Assembly (NCBI GenBank): GCA_963707905.1
Contig: CAVPSA010000044.1
Span: 1 to 64,000 of the forward strand
Reading direction: 5' to 3'
Source: DASXKD01 sp963707905
Lineage (GTDB): Bacteria > Actinomycetota > Actinomycetes > Streptosporangiales > Streptosporangiaceae
Length of the DNA stretch: 64,000 nucleotides
Shown here: one piece after another, positions 18,684 through 27,454 of the stretch
How positions within the stretch are numbered: the first letter of the stretch is position 1
How the letters are laid out: the number at the start of each line of letters is the position of its first letter
Position numbers and translations under genes: made by a program
The notes under the pieces: model-generated
Told to the model about the DNA's origin: nothing
The model's input: the letters and a program-made list of their open reading frames with translations, nothing else
Database searches by the model: none

Positions 18684-18993
18684 GACAGGGACGCTACCGT
18701 GTCCCAGCCAGGCCGGGCGCGGGCCCGCTGCGCAGCGGCCCTCACCGAGGCAGGCGCAGATCACTCTGTTCCTCCCTGCTGAGTCGGTGTGGTAAGCAGC
18801 CCGGCTGAACATGAGGGGTCACGGCACACAGATTGCCCAGTCTGGGCGGCGGGAACCGAAGATCGACTCCGTATGCGCAACCCTGCCGCGCCCAAGGTGA
18901 CAGCGATAGAGCACCCCGCCGCCGGCCAGCCCAGACCGGCTCTCGCGGTGTCCTTGGTTCCAGCTTCTGCGGCTCGGTGCAACGCTACTGACC
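18684..18993. other. 310 nt intergenic between divergent genes
   Basis: Upstream region of the potassium channel gene and of the small leftward gene. No recognisable coding pattern and no convincing promoter consensus. Confidence 0.4.
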
Positions 18994-19809
18994 ATGAACG
19001 ACATTACCCAGCGGCCAGGCCCGGATGCTGATGATGACTCTGTTGTGGATGACCCCGATGGCCGACTGGCCGCCTATGTGGCGAGAACCCAGACGGCGCT
19101 CGATCTTCTGGCGCTGGCCTCGCTGTGGATCGTGGTGGTCCCTCCCGGCGACTTCAGCACCTCACATGGCGTCAGGGTCGTCGTAGTGACCATCCAGGCT
19201 GCTGTCCGGGTCGTCTATGGGGCCGACATCGCCATCCGCAGCGTCCTGGCCAGGCGCCACGTTCACTATCTGCTCACCCATCCGCTCGGGATCGCCTCGG
19301 TGATCTTCCCGCCGGTGCGCGTGATCTTCAGTCTGCGGCTGGTCCGATCGGTGTTCCGGCGGGGGAACCTGCGCCGCTTCTTGCTGGCCGCATCCGTGAT
19401 GGTCCTCAACGGCGCGCTCATCGTGTATCTGTTCGAGCGCCACGCGCCCAGGTCCAACATCCACACCCTGGGTGAGTCGCTGTGGTGGTCGGCGGTGACG
19501 GTCACCACAGTCGGCTATGGCGACTTCTTCCCGGTCACCACAGCGGGGCGGATCACGGCTTGCTTCATCATGGGCATCGGCCTGCTCACGCTGGCGGTGG
19601 TTACGGCGCAGGTGGCGTCGAGCTTCGTCACTCAAGGGCCCAGCCAGGCCCAGCGCGGCCCGCAGGTGGAGCCGGCCACACCGGAGGTGACACTGGCCGA
19701 ACTCGACCAGCGGCTTGCCCGGATCGAAGAGCTACTCACCGCCGCCACCGCACCATCGCCGCGAGCCGCCGGAGCACCAGAGCAGCAATCAGACAGCGAC
19801 CGGCCCTGA
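18994..19809 (+). CDS. Potassium channel family protein
   Basis: 271 residues from ATG 18994. Membrane segments: LALASLWIVVVPPG, VVVVTIQAAVRVVYGADIAI, IASVIFPPVRVIFSL, LLAASVMVLNGALIVYLFE and MGIGLLTLAVVTAQVASSF. The pore helix and selectivity filter are WWSAVTVTTVGYGDFFPVT (filter about residues 170-176), a textbook K+ filter. The layout with an Arg-bearing segment (RLVRSVFRRGNLRR) resembles a shortened voltage-sensing channel. A C-terminal coiled-coil (LAELDQRLARIEELL) probably tetramerises. Intact; located in the plasma membrane. Confidence 0.9.
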   Translation: MNDITQRPGPDADDDSVVDDPDGRLAAYVARTQTALDLLALASLWIVVVPPGDFSTSHGVRVVVVTIQAAVRVVYGADIAIRSVLARRHVHYLLTHPLGIASVIFPPVRVIFSLRLVRSVFRRGNLRRFLLAASVMVLNGALIVYLFERHAPRSNIHTLGESLWWSAVTVTTVGYGDFFPVTTAGRITACFIMGIGLLTLAVVTAQVASSFVTQGPSQAQRGPQVEPATPEVTLAELDQRLARIEELLTAATAPSPRAAGAPEQQSDSDRP

Positions 19810-20422
19810 CCCTGGTGCCCAACTCGTGAATGACCGGCTGGGCCGACGGACCAGCCGGGAGCAACCGCACGGTATGCAGTGCCGGCGGCAGACGGGCCGC
19901 GGATCGGGTATGAGCGGGAGTTCCTTGCCATGACGGCCATGCCTCGCGCAGAAGGCAGCCGCCGCACCGGTCTGCGCAGGGGAGCGTGCCGCACTGCTAC
20001 GGGCCGTCCGGTGGGCCGACCCAAGCGACCAGCATGCGCTGGGCTGCCTGGCTGCGACGGGATTCCCCTGGGACGGCAACGAGACGCTACGTACACCTCG
20101 ATCGCCAACTTCGCCATCGTCCGGGCATCGATCGATCGGCTCTGCCCGGGTCTGCCGGGACGTTCCGCCGCCGCGAGCTATGCGGGCTCATGGACGCGCA
20201 GAATGCCCAGATCTGGACTGCCAGCGCCTTGGTCGCCATCAAGTCCAGGTCCGCGCAGAACGGCGGGTATTCGCACAGGTCTTTCTGCGTTGGCGACCAC
20301 GCATTGTGAGGAGGTCACCTTGGGCGCGGTCCCGGCCTGTTGCCCCCCACGGCACCAGCCTGCAGCCTCCCCAGAAGAACGGGCAGCCAGCCTGACGCTG
20401 GCATGGCTGGCGGGGCGCCGGG
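19810..20422. other. 613 nt without a supported gene
   Basis: Rightward frames read LLRAVRWADPSDQHALGC and later DAQNAQIWTASALVAIKSR, which look partly coding, but no start, family motif or continuous frame supports a gene. It may be decayed coding DNA. Confidence 0.4.
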
Positions 20423-20930
20423 TCAGGACGGGCGCACCCGGCGAGCAGCCCGCTGGCGTGGCCACCAGCCGGGGACGGCCCGCCGGTAGGCCTCGTATTG
20501 CGCGCCGTAGCGCCGGGCCAGGGTGGGCTGTTCGTACCCGTAGACGAACGCGGTGAAGGCGCCGCCCACTGCCGCGGCGTAGCCCAGCAGCACCGGGCGG
20601 CCCAATAGGAGGGCCTGGCCTGTGATGACCGCCAGCACGGCCAGGTACATGGGATTGCGAACATGCCGGTAGAGCCCGTGCACCACCAGCTGCTCGGTGG
20701 GTGCGGTTGGCGCGGGAGTGCCCCGGCCCTCCAAGGCGAACTGCGCGAACGACCCGATCAGAGCGGCGGAATCCGGCCGCGGTCAGCAGGCCGCCCGCGA
20801 CGCGCGCCGGCACCGGGAGCGCGGCACCTGGCTGCCAGCGCGTCAGCCACCAGGGGACGACCCCGGCCACCACTCCCAGCGCGATCAGCAGGAAGCCCGC
20901 GCTTCCCGCGACGGCTGCCTTCTTCCGCAT
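20423..20930 (-). pseudogene. Isoprenylcysteine carboxyl methyltransferase-like membrane protein, frameshifted
   Basis: From ATG 20930: MRKKAAVAGSAGFLLIALGV, then WWLTRWQPG and RVAGGLLTAAG. A frame change near 20764-20772 follows (one extra C in the minus-strand ttccgcc). The second frame reads LIGSFAQFALEGRGTPAP, HGLYRHVRNPMYLAVLAVI, the GQALLLGRPVLLGYAAAV helix and RRYGAQYEAYRRAVPGWWPR. The last blocks are the catalytic signature of the ICMT/PEMT methyltransferase family. Restored length is about 168 residues with four helices. Substrate unknown. Confidence 0.75.
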
Positions 20931-21245
20931 AAGCACCGCCCAGGCCACGTTGCGCCGCGCCGCCCCACGCTGGTCAACAACGCGTCCGCACCGCCATGGT
21001 AGATACCAGGTAACACACACAGCGGTCAGAAGAGGATGACCGGAACGACTTTGGGTATTGGTTTGCCTCGGTTCGAGGAGCCGTTTCCGACCGGGAGGCG
21101 CTAACCGGTCTCATGCGGATCTCCCGGATTTGTTCAGTAGCCTGCCTTCCAGGTTCGATCCTGCGCTCGGGCATGAGGCGGCCCGGTGCGCATTCTGGCG
21201 CCGTGTTCCTCACCGAACATCGGCGCACCTGGTGGCCATACGAGA
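20931..21245. other. 315 nt intergenic
   Basis: No supported gene. Separates the ICMT-like gene from the 3' end of the SRPBCC gene; both are leftward. Confidence 0.4.
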
Positions 21246-21710
21246 TCAGCCCGATTCCGCGGCCTTCTTCAGAGCGGCAAGAGTGGCCGGTATCCCGCTG
21301 TGCGCCGCCTCGGTCCGGTCGGCAATCTGGGCGAGGGCATCATCGCCGTACCTGTCATGGAATCTGGCGATGCCGGCCGGCAGGAACTCCCACGACTCGG
21401 TAACCCGCGTCCCGCCGTCAGCCGGGGTGAAGGAGTAACTCCAGCGCACCCAGGACTGGCCCACCACCCAGGCAAACTCCCGGCCGCGGTCGGCCACGAT
21501 GACCTGCGAGCGGGTCTCCCACGTCCGGCCGGGCACCTGGTTGCGCCCGGTGAACCACGCGCCTGCCCGGGGGCCATCGCCGTCGTCCCACCAGCAGGCC
21601 TTGCACACCGGACTGAACTCGCCCATGCGGGTCACGTCCGAGACCATGTCGTAAAGGGCTTCCGGTGAGCGGGCGACGACGACCGACTCGGAGTAATGCG
21701 GGCTGCTCAT
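21246..21710 (-). CDS. SRPBCC (START-like/polyketide cyclase) family protein
   Basis: 154 residues from ATG 21710. The pattern SESVVVARSPEALYDMVSDV, TRMGEFSPVCKACWW, GAWFTGRNQV, RTWETRSQVIVADRGREFAW and SYSFTPADGGTRVTESWEF, followed by a long C-terminal helix, is the helix-grip fold that binds small hydrophobic ligands. No catalytic role can be assigned. Intact and of typical length. Confidence 0.8.
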   Translation of the reverse strand: MSSPHYSESVVVARSPEALYDMVSDVTRMGEFSPVCKACWWDDGDGPRAGAWFTGRNQVPGRTWETRSQVIVADRGREFAWVVGQSWVRWSYSFTPADGGTRVTESWEFLPAGIARFHDRYGDDALAQIADRTEAAHSGIPATLAALKKAAESG

Positions 21711-22587
21711 GACGACAGTATCCCCGCCGCCGGAGCGGCCAGGCGCACCGCCCGCAACCCGACAGGCGCCAGCCGCGCACCCCGGCCGAAAGCCCAGACA
21801 GCCGCCGCACGCGGCAACATCAGCTCGCCAGCACGATGGCCACGCGCGAATTCCCTGCGACCCTTTCCAGCCGCCCGCGGGCAATACGTCCGTCGATGTG
21901 GCGCGACGCCGGCCGCCATCTTGCTGCCGGGTGACTAGCCCACTGGCCGCCATCGGTCGGCGTACGCCCGAGGGTCTGTGGAGAGGGCTCCAGGCCACCG
22001 AAGGCCAGATCTTGCCGACCGGGCACGCACCGAATGCGGCAGATCCGGGCATTCGCTGCACCAGCAGTCGTGCATGAATATCCGGAGCCGCCGGACTGTG
22101 CGGATAGCAGGAACCTGATCATCGCATGCGCGGCGAACCGAGGAATGCGCCCGCGTGGCCGCCGTTATGGCGCTCTGCTGCCCTGCCAGCAGGGTCGGCC
22201 ATGGGCATTCGAACCGAACAATCTGGCCGGATGGTGTAAGAGATCGAGGGCACGTGACAGTGTAGTGTGTGGGTCGACCGATGCAGCGCTCCGCTGACAG
22301 GTTCCAAGGCCTTGCCGCCGGAGCTCTGCCATATGGCTGCGCGGGATAGTAGGGCTTGCATGGGCAGGTATCGACGCGAGAGCTGATCAATGCCGGCCGC
22401 GATGCCGGCTTGGCTTCGCCGGGATGTTGCGGGAGACTTGTTGATGCATACCTCGCTGGCTGGAAGGCTGTGGTGGACAGTTTCGGTCTGGAGCGCGCTA
22501 GGCGTTGGCGCGAGACGCTGTGGGTTGTGATCGGCCAGCAGGGCGCCGCCCCTGAATCGCATTGATAAAACAATTGTAGGTGATGGC
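21711..22587. other. 877 nt, mostly without supported genes
   Basis: Base composition drifts toward lower GC to the right. The only candidate is a short rightward frame at 22356-22565, listed separately. Nothing else is convincing. Confidence 0.4.
22356..22565 (+). CDS. Possible 69-residue protein upstream of the 22.6-kb gene
   Basis: TTG or an internal codon would start a frame reading STRELINAGRDAGLAS, LVDAYLAGWKAVVDSFGLER, RRWRETLWVVIGQQG and a TGA at 22565. It ends 22 nt before the next ATG on the same strand. The sequence has a normal amphipathic composition, but I know no family and the start is weak. Confidence 0.25.
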   Translation: MHGQVSTRELINAGRDAGLASPGCCGRLVDAYLAGWKAVVDSFGLERARRWRETLWVVIGQQGAAPESH

Positions 22588-23235
22588 ATGTTGCCTTCTT
22601 CAGAGCCAGCGCTCGACAGCGTCGACCACTTCATCAGGGTTGCTGGCGACATAGCAAAGATTCCGATTCTGGCGATGCCGCAGTACCGGGCCGCAGCCGA
22701 CGACCTGTACCAGATTGCTCAGAAACTGCTAGTCGCAAATGAGAATATGGCTAGGTGGCTGAATCGTTTCCTGCTATTTGATTTCCGGGATCCAAATGCT
22801 CGATCGCGGTTTCTCGAGCTCGTTAATGATTACCGCAGCACAAAGGCCGGTCCGGGCTTCCGAGATATGAAGTTTAGCTGTGGAGACATTTTCATTATCT
22901 ATGACCGCAACATTGCCGGCAAAATAGCTGATATATTCCCAGAGGACCAACAGGCGGGCGCAGAGGCCAGGCGAGCCTTCACGGATCTCGGTAGCGCCGA
23001 CACAGACATGGTCGCCTTCATTTACGACACGGTCGTTGCAGATATCGACAAGTTCATACGCGACACCGAGCAGTCTGTCGATAGGTCGGACTTCGATAGC
23101 GCCGAGGCGCGACGCCTTGCATTCAAAGTAGCCTCCGCTCCGCTTACGGAGCGCCTGGAGCGGTTCGCAGGCGAACTGTCCGACCTGGTCCTGCAGTACG
23201 CACGCATTGCCGAGCGGCCGGTGACGCTCACCTAA
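22588..23235 (+). CDS. Uncharacterised 215-residue protein
   Basis: ATG 22588 is preceded by gtaggtgatggc, an acceptable ribosome site. Segments include FIRVAGDIAKIPILAMPQYR, IAQKLLVANENMARWLNRFL and IYDRNIAGKIADIFPED, with a C-terminal helical stretch FDSAEARRLAFKVA. The composition is helical and acidic, with no signal peptide or membrane helix. Codon usage is AT-richer than the housekeeping genes, suggesting recent acquisition. No family recognised. Confidence 0.6.
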   Translation: MLPSSEPALDSVDHFIRVAGDIAKIPILAMPQYRAAADDLYQIAQKLLVANENMARWLNRFLLFDFRDPNARSRFLELVNDYRSTKAGPGFRDMKFSCGDIFIIYDRNIAGKIADIFPEDQQAGAEARRAFTDLGSADTDMVAFIYDTVVADIDKFIRDTEQSVDRSDFDSAEARRLAFKVASAPLTERLERFAGELSDLVLQYARIAERPVTLT

Positions 23236-23273
23236 CTACCGTTAGCAGGGAGCTTGGCGCCGAGCAAGGATAC

Positions 23274-23756
23274 TCAAGCTGGTTCGTGTCGCGCAGACGC
23301 GGGGCTCGAGCCCGGATCCTTCGCCTGACCGTCATCGCGGCCGGGCCTGATCCCAAGATCGGCCTGGAATAGGCTGATTATTTCCAGCCGGGCGCTATCA
23401 ACTTCGGGAACTTCCAGCTGGCCGACCCTGGGGTTCTCCCTGAGCCTTGAGTGGACCCGGATAACTTGCGTCGAAAGCAGGCGGGCTGCCTTGGAAATTT
23501 TCCGCCCTGCGAATAGCTCGATTTCGGCCGTAGCCTTTAGAACGTTGGCATCCTCTGAATTACCCTGATTGGACCTTGCCTGCGTGTAACTTGCACTAAT
23601 CGACCTCAGAAATTCTGCGTAAACCTGTCTCTTCATCTCATTAAGCGAACCCTCTACCTGCCATTTGTGCATACGCTCTGCCTGAACGTATTGAGCGAGG
23701 AAGCCTAGCGCAACTCCCAGCAAGCTGCCGATAACCGCTACTATGGCGGGGGCCAT
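23274..23756 (-). CDS. Small membrane-anchored protein of unknown function
   Basis: 160 residues from ATG 23756 with GGAG nine nt upstream. One N-terminal helix (IVAVIGSLLGVALGFLAQYV) is followed by a charged cytoplasmic helical region (RMHKWQVEGSLNEMKRQVYA, then AEFLRSISASYTQAR) and KISKAARLLSTQVIRVHSRL. It faces the 22.6-kb gene convergently, with 38 nt between the stops. Codon usage is AT-richer than the flanks. The anchor-plus-helix layout recurs in many accessory-region proteins; no function can be assigned. Confidence 0.6.
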   Translation of the reverse strand: MAPAIVAVIGSLLGVALGFLAQYVQAERMHKWQVEGSLNEMKRQVYAEFLRSISASYTQARSNQGNSEDANVLKATAEIELFAGRKISKAARLLSTQVIRVHSRLRENPRVGQLEVPEVDSARLEIISLFQADLGIRPGRDDGQAKDPGSSPASARHEPA

Positions 23757-24239
23757 TGATCACTTCTCCATGAGCAGCCGCCGTTGTGACGATGAGCTTC
23801 GGACTGTGACTCCCCGCAGTGACGGGCGAACAGACATCGTAGCGACCATCTTCTCTCCTCTATCTCGGAGTGGAGCTTGACATCCTGCCTTAAGTGTCCC
23901 ACCAGCAGCGTCAGTGCAGCGCGCCGACACCTGCGGGAAGGCTGGGTTCACCAAACATGCGATCTGAAGCCGACTGTGATCGATCACCTGCTGGGGCTAA
24001 GGACGCCCAGAACCGGTGGATATGGCCGCTCCCGCTACGACTACCAGTCGGCTATGGCGCCCGCCCCGAGTCGGCAGGGCTGCTCGGAGATGGCTCAAGC
24101 GCTTGGCTGGACGCTGCCCACGAAATTACCGACATCGAATGATCATGCTGACTCGCGCATAAGCATGCGCTGGCGGAACACCCGCTATTCGGCAATGCCG
24201 GGTGTCTCCCCCGGCTCGGCCAGGGTGAGCCGCTCTTGG
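23757..24239. other. 483 nt without a supported gene
   Basis: Upstream of the membrane-anchored gene (leftward) and downstream of the recombinase gene (leftward). A TTGACA box is at 23877, but no matching -10 was found 16-18 nt away. Confidence 0.4.
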
Positions 24240-25190
24240 TCAGGTGCCGGAGGCCATATAGGCGGCCAGGATGTAGTTGGGATGGCGGTCGAAGTTCTTG
24301 CGGGCTCGGTCGTACCGCATCGTGGTGCGTGGATCGGCGTGGCGGGCCGCGATCTGGACATCCCGCAGGTCCACGCCCGCATCGAGCATGGTCGTCACGA
24401 AGGTGTGGCGGAGCATATGAGGGTGTGGCCTGGCGATCCGCACGCCAGCAGTGTCGGCCAAGTGCCGGAGCCGGCGGGTGGCGGCGTGCCGGTCCATCCG
24501 GGTGCCGCGGCTGTTGAGCAGGATCGGCCCGCGGGTGCGGGTGCCGATCGCGCGGTCGATAGCGCGGCCGACCGCGGGAGGCAGCGGGACCAAGACGACC
24601 TTGGTGCCTTTGCCACACACCCGCAGCACCCGGTGGCCGTGCTCTTCACCCAGGTCTGCGACGTCGGCGCTGGTGGCTTCGAAGATCCGCAAGCCGAGCA
24701 GGCCGAGCATGGCGACCAATGCGAAATCGCAGGAGCTGGATGATTCCCTCGCCGTGGTAAGCAAGGCCTCGAACTGCAGGTGAGTGAACCCCAACGTCGT
24801 TGGCGATTCGGTCGGCACGGTTGGCCGACGGACATGGTCGGCGGGTGAGTGTTCCAGCACGCCGTCGATCACGCAGGTCCGGTAGAACCCGGCAGTGACC
24901 GAGAACCGCCGTGAGACAGTCGAGGGCTTGAAGCGGCGGATCTCCTGCATCCAGCGGATGTACAGCTCCAGGTGCGGGCGGCGGGCGGCCAGTGGATCCA
25001 GGCTGCGTTCTGCGCACCAGGCCAGGTAGCAGCGCAGGTCGGACTCGGTGTGCTCACGGGAGGCGCCCTTGAACCGGGCCAGGTAGGCGGCCGCCGCCTG
25101 CCGCAGCGGATCGGTGACCGGCACCGGGTGATGGGACGGGACGGACGGCAGTTCGGTGAAGTTCCTCATGCCCAGACGCTGCGCCAGCAT
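24240..25190 (-). CDS. Tyrosine recombinase (XerC/D-like)
   Basis: 316 residues from ATG 25190; ATG 25169 (MRNFTELPSV) is an alternative. The core-binding domain contains YLARFKGASREHTESDLRCY and YIRWMQEIRRFKPSTVSRRF. Catalytic residues are visible: Arg in LLGLRIFEATSADV, the basic hairpin GKGTKVVLVPL, HMLRHTF (His, Arg), ARHADPRTT (His) and the nucleophile in TTMRYDRARK. The C-terminal tail resembles Xer-like phage and IS-associated integrases. No tRNA lies beside it. Probably functional. Confidence 0.85.
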   Translation of the reverse strand: MLAQRLGMRNFTELPSVPSHHPVPVTDPLRQAAAAYLARFKGASREHTESDLRCYLAWCAERSLDPLAARRPHLELYIRWMQEIRRFKPSTVSRRFSVTAGFYRTCVIDGVLEHSPADHVRRPTVPTESPTTLGFTHLQFEALLTTARESSSSCDFALVAMLGLLGLRIFEATSADVADLGEEHGHRVLRVCGKGTKVVLVPLPPAVGRAIDRAIGTRTRGPILLNSRGTRMDRHAATRRLRHLADTAGVRIARPHPHMLRHTFVTTMLDAGVDLRDVQIAARHADPRTTMRYDRARKNFDRHPNYILAAYMASGT

Positions 25191-25331
25191 CGCTCGGCCG
25201 CGAAGCCCGAGAACGTACCGGGCGCGGCAGATGCGGATGGTTCTCCAGGCCTCGTCGTAGGCATCTGCCAGACTTCCGGTGTGTGCGAGCGAGCTGTTCC
25301 GGTGCTGGGCCAGTGCTTCGATCCTGCGCAG

Positions 25332-25826
25332 GTGAGTGCCGGGCTGAGGCAGGAAGTCATTGAGTGCTGGATCACGGTCAGTAATGCCGGTGGGGCAGCC
25401 GGATTTCCGTTTCCGCCTGTCGATGCCAGCATTGTCGCGCCGGTAGCTGATGAACTCATCGCTGGCCTCAGTCCTGACCGCAGCAGGCTTCTGCTGGCAC
25501 TGGCCGGTAATGCCCTGGCCGGCTGGGTGCACCTGCAACGCCACCCGGACCCGCCCATTGCTCATTGGGGCACCATCAGCCACCTGCAGACGCTGCCCGC
25601 CTTGCAGGGACGGGGAATCGGCAGCGCGCTTATGGAGTCGGCCAGGCGGGTCGCCCGGCAGGAGATGGGCCTGGAGCAACTGCGCCTGGCCGTGCGGGGC
25701 GGCATGGGACTGGAGCGCTTCTACGCCCGGCTCGGCTGGCGGCAGATCGGCCGCTGGCCCAAAGCCTTGCGGCTAGCGCCAGACAACGACCGCGACGAGA
25801 TACTCATGCTCCTCACACCGCTCTGA
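25332..25826 (+). CDS. GNAT family N-acetyltransferase
   Basis: 164 residues if started at GTG 25332; the start is weak. Acetyl-CoA-binding motif A is LQTLPALQGRGIGSALME, followed by RQEMGLEQLRLAVRGG and FYARLGWRQIGRWPKALRLA, then DRDEILMLL. This matches actinobacterial GNAT enzymes of about 160 residues. Divergent from the recombinase. The acceptor substrate is unknown. The IS701 element lies 127 nt downstream and does not cut it. Confidence 0.75.
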   Translation: MSAGLRQEVIECWITVSNAGGAAGFPFPPVDASIVAPVADELIAGLSPDRSRLLLALAGNALAGWVHLQRHPDPPIAHWGTISHLQTLPALQGRGIGSALMESARRVARQEMGLEQLRLAVRGGMGLERFYARLGWRQIGRWPKALRLAPDNDRDEILMLLTPL

Positions 25827-25953
25827 CGCACCTGAGCCACGCTACTTGCGGCATGAGCGGAAACCTGTTCGATGTCCCTTGCGGTGTTGAGCCAGACTCG
25901 CAATGCGGACGTGGCGGTCTGCGCCGGGGCAGGAACCAGCTTGCCCGCTCGGT

Positions 25954-27421
25954 TACGGCAGCTGTAGTTCGTTGTGATCATGGTGTTGTCTCGGCGTAAT
26001 GGTGCCAGCGTTGATGGGCTTGGCGGGCGCGGTGCTGGTGGCGTCGTCGCCAGGTGGACCAGTGCAGCCGGTGGGCCCGGTCTCGCCGGGGTGGGGGGAT
26101 GACGGTGTCGCGCAGGAGCCGCAGCAGCTCTGGAACGGTGATCGGGATCAGTCCGTCGTCCAGGCTTGAGCCGCTGTCGTGCTGGCGTTGCACGGCGGCG
26201 GTGACGGCGAGGTAGATGTAGGCGAGCAGGCAGATCGCGGTCCAGCGGTGCCAGGACGTCCAGCGGATGACCTGTCCGGCGTCCAGGCCGGTGGCCTGCT
26301 TGGCGAGCTGGTGATCTTCCTCGATCCGCCACCTGGTCACGGCGATGGCGATCAGCTGGGCCAGCGGGACCGGCCGGGGTGTCCAGCACCGGTAGAACGA
26401 CAGCTTGCCGGTGTAGCGGTGCCGCCGGGCCAGCAGGATGCTGTGCCCGCCGCTGTGCTGGTCGGGAGTGTCGTCGCTGGTCACCTCCAGCATCGCCCAG
26501 TCGTAGTGCCGGGTGCCCTTGGTCCCCGCGCCGGTGCGCATCCGGTGCCAGGCGCGGGCGGGAACCATGCGGACAGCTTCGGCCGCGGTCATGGTGCGGC
26601 CCGCCCCGGCCGTCACGGTGTGGTTGGCGCGGACCGCCATGACATAGCCCATCTGGCGCTGGCGGATGCCGCGGCGCAGCTCACGGCCGCCATACACTTC
26701 ATCGCCGGCCACAAAAGCGGCGCGGATCCCGCGCGCGTGCGCGCGGTCCAGCAGCCCGTCAGCTAACTGCGGCTTGGTGGCGAACAGCACCTCCTCCGGG
26801 ATGCCGGCCAGCTCACGGTGCTCTTCATCGGCGGCGCACGCCCCGGGCAGGTACAACGCCCGGCCGATCAGCGCATGCCCCAGGCTGGTGGCATAGGTCA
26901 AGGTGACCGCCACCTGGCACAGCGCGATACCGCCCACGGTGCCGCTGTATTGGCGGGCCGCCCCAGCCGCGTCCGTGGAGGACTTCTCATCGGCGGTCTC
27001 ATCCACGATCAGCACCGCGTCTCCGTCATCGAGGTGACCGGCCGCCCAGGCCGCCGCGGTGTCCAGCACCTGCTGGTCATCCCAGACCGCACGCGACAGC
27101 AGATGCTGCAGCCGGTGCGGCCCGCGATGCCCGGCCGCCTCGGCGATCGTCCAGCAGTTGTGATCTTCCAGCTCCATCAGCAGCCCGCTGACCATCTGGC
27201 CGCAGGACTGCCGGGTCTCCCGCCGGGGAAAACACCCCGCCACCTGGCCCAGCAGGTCCGCCAGCAACGCGGACCGGGCATCATCCGTTACCGTGGCAGC
27301 AGCGGCTGCCGCATCTTGATCGAGTCTCACAACCCATCATGATCGCGGCAGCCGCACCACTCCGCAGGCATCCTCCTGACCTGCGCCAACGACCCCACGA
27401 TCACGAACTACCGCTGCCGTA
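25954..27421 (-). mobile_element. IS701 family insertion sequence
   Basis: The left end tacggcagctgtagttcgt (25954) and the inverted right end tacggcagcggtagttcgt (27421) match at 18 of 19 positions and enclose one transposase gene. No clear target duplication is visible. It lies between the GNAT gene and the promoter of the 27.5-kb gene. Confidence 0.8.
25978..27330 (-). CDS. IS701 family transposase
   Basis: 450-residue DDE transposase from ATG 27330. Catalytic acids are in VLIVDETADEKSS (Asp), AAFVAGDEVYGG (Asp) and VTRWRIEEDHQLAKQ (Glu). Family marks include RLQHLLSRAVWDDQQV and YVMAVRANHTVT. Length is normal and no frameshift is visible, so it may be active. Confidence 0.9.
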   Translation of the reverse strand: MRLDQDAAAAAATVTDDARSALLADLLGQVAGCFPRRETRQSCGQMVSGLLMELEDHNCWTIAEAAGHRGPHRLQHLLSRAVWDDQQVLDTAAAWAAGHLDDGDAVLIVDETADEKSSTDAAGAARQYSGTVGGIALCQVAVTLTYATSLGHALIGRALYLPGACAADEEHRELAGIPEEVLFATKPQLADGLLDRAHARGIRAAFVAGDEVYGGRELRRGIRQRQMGYVMAVRANHTVTAGAGRTMTAAEAVRMVPARAWHRMRTGAGTKGTRHYDWAMLEVTSDDTPDQHSGGHSILLARRHRYTGKLSFYRCWTPRPVPLAQLIAIAVTRWRIEEDHQLAKQATGLDAGQVIRWTSWHRWTAICLLAYIYLAVTAAVQRQHDSGSSLDDGLIPITVPELLRLLRDTVIPPPRRDRAHRLHWSTWRRRHQHRARQAHQRWHHYAETTP

Positions 27422-27454
27422 TCAGTGGCGTAGTACGGAGGGAGTCCAATTCTC

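Noticed and set aside
25841..25870. Recurring cttgcggcatgagcgg-like string (also near 52525 and 58498)
   Set aside because: Only about 16 bp are shared, with differences, and there is no common structure around them; likely chance.
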